Part shown: positions 22,378 through 24,784 of the stretch, in pieces
Layout: each line of letters opens with the position of its first letter
Position numbering within the stretch: the stretch's first letter is position 1
Source of the DNA: REEB426 sp964551975
GTDB lineage: Bacteria; Actinomycetota; Actinomycetes; S36-B12
Direction: 5' to 3'
NCBI GenBank assembly: GCA_964551975.1
Contig: CAZKFI010000033.1
Coordinates: forward strand, 1 to 24,784
DNA length: 24,784 bases
Notes under the pieces: model-generated
The model's database searches: none
The model's input: the letters and a program-made list of their open reading frames with translations, nothing else
Told to the model about the DNA's origin: nothing
Position numbers and translations under genes: made by a program

Positions 22378-22383
22378 AAGGGA
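22378..22383 (+). promoter_or_regulatory. Ribosome binding site of uvrA
   Basis: AAGGGA ends 5 nt before the GTG at 22389 and decides that start; an ATG at 22385 is in another frame. Confidence 0.6.
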
Positions 22384-22388
22384 CATGC

Positions 22389-24784
22389 GTGCAGGAGCGA
22401 CTCGTAGTGCGAGGTGCTCGCGAGCACAATCTCAAAGACATCTCTGTTGACCTGCCTCGTGATGCTCTCATCGTCTTTACCGGGTTGTCCGGCTCAGGTA
22501 AGTCGAGCCTGGCTTTCGACACCATCTTCGCCGAAGGGCAGCGACGTTACGTCGAGAGCCTATCGGCTTATGCGCGTCAGTTTCTGGGTCAGATGGATAA
22601 GCCAGACGTCGATTTCATTGAGGGACTCTCACCCGCTGTTTCTATTGATCAAAAGTCGACATCGCGCAATCCGCGATCAACCGTGGGCACCATCACGGAG
22701 GTCTACGACTACCTGCGACTGCTGTTTGCCCGAATAGGGCAACCACACTGCCCGTTGTGCGGGGATGCCATTACCCGTCAAACGCCACAACAGATCGTGG
22801 ATCAGATACTCGCACTTCCGGAAGGCACCCGCTTTCAGGTACTGGCGCCAGTTATCAGGGAGCGCAAGGGGGAGTATCAGGAGCTGTTTCGAACCCTTCA
22901 GGCGCAGGGGTTCTCCAGGGCCCGGGTCGATGGTGTGGTGTATCCGCTCACGGAGGTCCCCCTACTCAAAAAGCAGGAGAAGCACACCATCGAGGTGGTG
23001 GTGGATCGTCTGTCAGTCAAGGGTGAATCACGGCAGCGCATGACGGACTCCATCGAAACTGCGCTGCGCCTTGCCCACGGTCTCACCGTTTTGGATTTCG
23101 TTGATCTGCCGGAAGGGGATCCAAATCGGGAGCGCGTATTCAGCGAGCACCTGGCTTGTCCCCGTGACGGTCTGAGCTTTGAGGAGTTGGAGCCTCGTTC
23201 GTTTTCCTTTAATTCACCTTTTGGCGCCTGTCCAGAATGCACCGGTCTCGGCACCCGACGGGAGGTTGACCCCGAACTCGTCATCCCTGATCCCTCGCTG
23301 TCACTGTCCGAGGGGGCGATTGCGCCGTGGTCTTCGGGAAACGTCTCTGATTACTTCCGTCGACTTGTGGAATCCGTATGTGCAGAGGCTTCTATCGACA
23401 TGGATGTGCCGTGGTCGCGATTACCGGCCAAAGCTCGCAAGATACTCCTGCATGGCAGTGACCTAGAGGTTCAGGTTCGGTATCGCAATCGGTATGGCCG
23501 GCAGCGCTCCTACTCCACGGAGTATGAAGGAGTCATTCCCTACATCGAGCGACGCCACTCTGAAGCCGATAGTGATGCCACCCGCGAGCGATTTGAAGGC
23601 TACATGCGGGAGGTACCGTGCCCAGAGTGCGGCGGCGCACGCCTAAAGGCGTTGAGTCTTGCGGTCCGAATTCAGGATGTATCTATCGCGGCCATCGCCG
23701 CAATGCCCATAGGCACTGCTGCCGACTTTCTCAGCAATCTGAAGCTTTCTGAACGAGATAGCGCGATTGCAGCACGCGTCCTGAAAGAGGTGAATGAACG
23801 GCTGCGATTCCTGGTCGATGTTGGCCTGCACTACCTCTCGCTTGATAGGCCAGCTGCAACCTTGGCCGGCGGCGAGGCGCAGCGAATCCGGCTGGCCACT
23901 CAGATTGGATCGGGACTAGTCGGGGTGCTTTATGTTCTCGATGAGCCCAGCATCGGTCTACATCAACGAGATAACCGGCGGCTAATCGAAACCCTTGTGA
24001 AGCTTCGCGACCTTGGGAACACGCTGATCGTGGTGGAACATGATGAGGAGACCATTCGAACAGCAGACTGGATTGTCGATATAGGTCCCGGTGCAGGCGA
24101 GCATGGGGGACAGGTTGTATCCAGCGGTCCCCTAGCAAAACTTCTGAAAACGCCTGCCTCACTAACTGGCCAGTACCTCAGCGGCAAACGCTCAATCGAG
24201 GTCCCAGCCCAGCGCAGGCCAGCCGGTGAGCGGGTAATCACTGTTCATGGCGCCACTGAACATAATCTGAAGGACGTCTCTGTCGATTTTCCGCTGGGAT
24301 GCCTGATCGCAGTGACGGGAGTCAGCGGATCTGGGAAGTCCACCTTGGTCAATGACGTCCTGTATGCCGTCCTCGCTCGCGAACTCAATGATGCCCGCAC
24401 TGCTCCCGGCCGCCATCGAAGAGTCACTGGTTTGGAACACGTGGACAAAGTGGTGCACGTTGACCAGGGGCCCATTGGTCGAACACCTCGCAGTAACCCA
24501 GCCACCTACACGGGGGTGTTCGATCACATCCGACGACTCTTCGCCGAAACTCAGGAAGCCAAAGTTCGGGGCTACCAGCAAGGTCGGTTCTCATTCAATG
24601 TGAAGGGCGGCCGGTGCGAGGCATGTGCCGGCGACGGCACCATTCGCATTGAGATGAACTTCCTGCCAGATGTCTACGTGCCTTGCGAGGTGTGTTTGGG
24701 TGCACGCTACAACCGAGATACCCTCGAGGTGCACTTTAAGGGCCAGTCGATAGCCGACGTTCTGAATATGCCGATCGAAACGGC
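22389..24784 (+). CDS. uvrA: Excinuclease ABC subunit A, 5' part (3' end outside window)
   Basis: UvrA finds DNA lesions and loads UvrB. The frame is open from the GTG to the window edge (798 full codons of the usual ~950-1000). First Walker A GLSGSGKSS (32-40), with the UvrA-specific RRYVESLSAYARQFLGQMDKP and IDQKSTSRNPRSTVGT after it; first zinc module around Cys257, where CPRD replaces the usual CPxC (Asp260), with the partner CPEC further on; first signature LAGGE (492-496) with QRIRLATQIGSGLVGVLYVLDEPS; second Walker A GVSGSGKST (644-652); second zinc finger CEAC (743-746) with partner CEVC. The second signature and Walker B lie beyond the edge. It is divergent from the metallo-hydrolase. 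No LexA box was found in the 34-bp gap. Confidence 0.98.
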   Translation, partial: MQERLVVRGAREHNLKDISVDLPRDALIVFTGLSGSGKSSLAFDTIFAEGQRRYVESLSAYARQFLGQMDKPDVDFIEGLSPAVSIDQKSTSRNPRSTVGTITEVYDYLRLLFARIGQPHCPLCGDAITRQTPQQIVDQILALPEGTRFQVLAPVIRERKGEYQELFRTLQAQGFSRARVDGVVYPLTEVPLLKKQEKHTIEVVVDRLSVKGESRQRMTDSIETALRLAHGLTVLDFVDLPEGDPNRERVFSEHLACPRDGLSFEELEPRSFSFNSPFGACPECTGLGTRREVDPELVIPDPSLSLSEGAIAPWSSGNVSDYFRRLVESVCAEASIDMDVPWSRLPAKARKILLHGSDLEVQVRYRNRYGRQRSYSTEYEGVIPYIERRHSEADSDATRERFEGYMREVPCPECGGARLKALSLAVRIQDVSIAAIAAMPIGTAADFLSNLKLSERDSAIAARVLKEVNERLRFLVDVGLHYLSLDRPAATLAGGEAQRIRLATQIGSGLVGVLYVLDEPSIGLHQRDNRRLIETLVKLRDLGNTLIVVEHDEETIRTADWIVDIGPGAGEHGGQVVSSGPLAKLLKTPASLTGQYLSGKRSIEVPAQRRPAGERVITVHGATEHNLKDVSVDFPLGCLIAVTGVSGSGKSTLVNDVLYAVLARELNDARTAPGRHRRVTGLEHVDKVVHVDQGPIGRTPRSNPATYTGVFDHIRRLFAETQEAKVRGYQQGRFSFNVKGGRCEACAGDGTIRIEMNFLPDVYVPCEVCLGARYNRDTLEVHFKGQSIADVLNMPIET

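Noticed and set aside
22414..22427. Perfect 14-bp palindrome GTGCTCGCGAGCAC near the uvrA start, possible operator
   Set aside because: It encodes the conserved Gly-Ala-Arg-Glu-His of UvrA; coding constraint explains it well enough.
1..24784. CRISPR arrays, prophage, insertion sequences or toxin-antitoxin pairs
   Set aside because: No spaced direct repeats, transposase, integrase, phage or toxin motifs were seen; the short tandem repeats have no spacers.

Overview
The window is a chromosomal stretch from an actinobacterium (class Actinomycetia in the broad sense), roughly 55-60% GC by eye. The evidence is the gene content: a PdtaR-type ANTAR response regulator, the run polA - rpsA - coaE - uvrB - (metallo-hydrolase) - uvrA that is also known from Mycobacterium, frequent GTG and TTG starts, TAnnnT-type -10 hexamers placed for leaderless mRNAs, and a PolA whose proofreading active site appears lost. 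A run of ten N (19860-19869) shows that the sequence is a scaffold, perhaps from a metagenome or single cell. I see no prophage, insertion sequence, CRISPR array or plasmid gene. This is mostly conserved core genome with some accessory secreted proteins.

Layout. 1-855: 3' end of efp, then nusB. 911-2917: a secreted S33-type hydrolase. 2986-3531 (-): a small lipoprotein. 3643-3716 (-): a tRNA with a CAA (Leu) anticodon. 3754-4392: the response regulator pdtaR. 4536-5849: a branched-chain amino acid binding lipoprotein (livK-like). 6088-10306 (-): the matching ABC transporter livH-livM-livG-livF, tightly packed and convergent with livK; its LivH carries an extra secreted beta-type domain. 10410-10841 (-): a hotdog thioesterase, divergent from polA (10883-13567). 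13603-15078: a second alpha/beta hydrolase, a lipoprotein. 15216-19341: rpsA-coaE-uvrB, with 2-nt and 4-nt junctions. 19388-21410: two tandem TerC-family membrane proteins, the first interrupted by the N gap. 21701-22354 (-): a metallo-beta-lactamase-fold hydrolase. 22389-end: uvrA, cut by the window edge.

How it fits together. The window joins translation factors (EF-P, S1, tRNA-Leu), transcription antitermination (NusB, PdtaR), DNA repair (PolA, UvrA, UvrB), CoA synthesis (CoaE), amino acid uptake (Liv) and probable metal export (TerC). The most notable observations are the LivH fusion, the type I (short variable arm) tRNA with a leucine anticodon, leaderless and overlapping divergent promoters at tRNA/pdtaR and thioesterase/polA, and several short tandem repeats in the spaces after genes. 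I did not find a convincing new multi-gene system.
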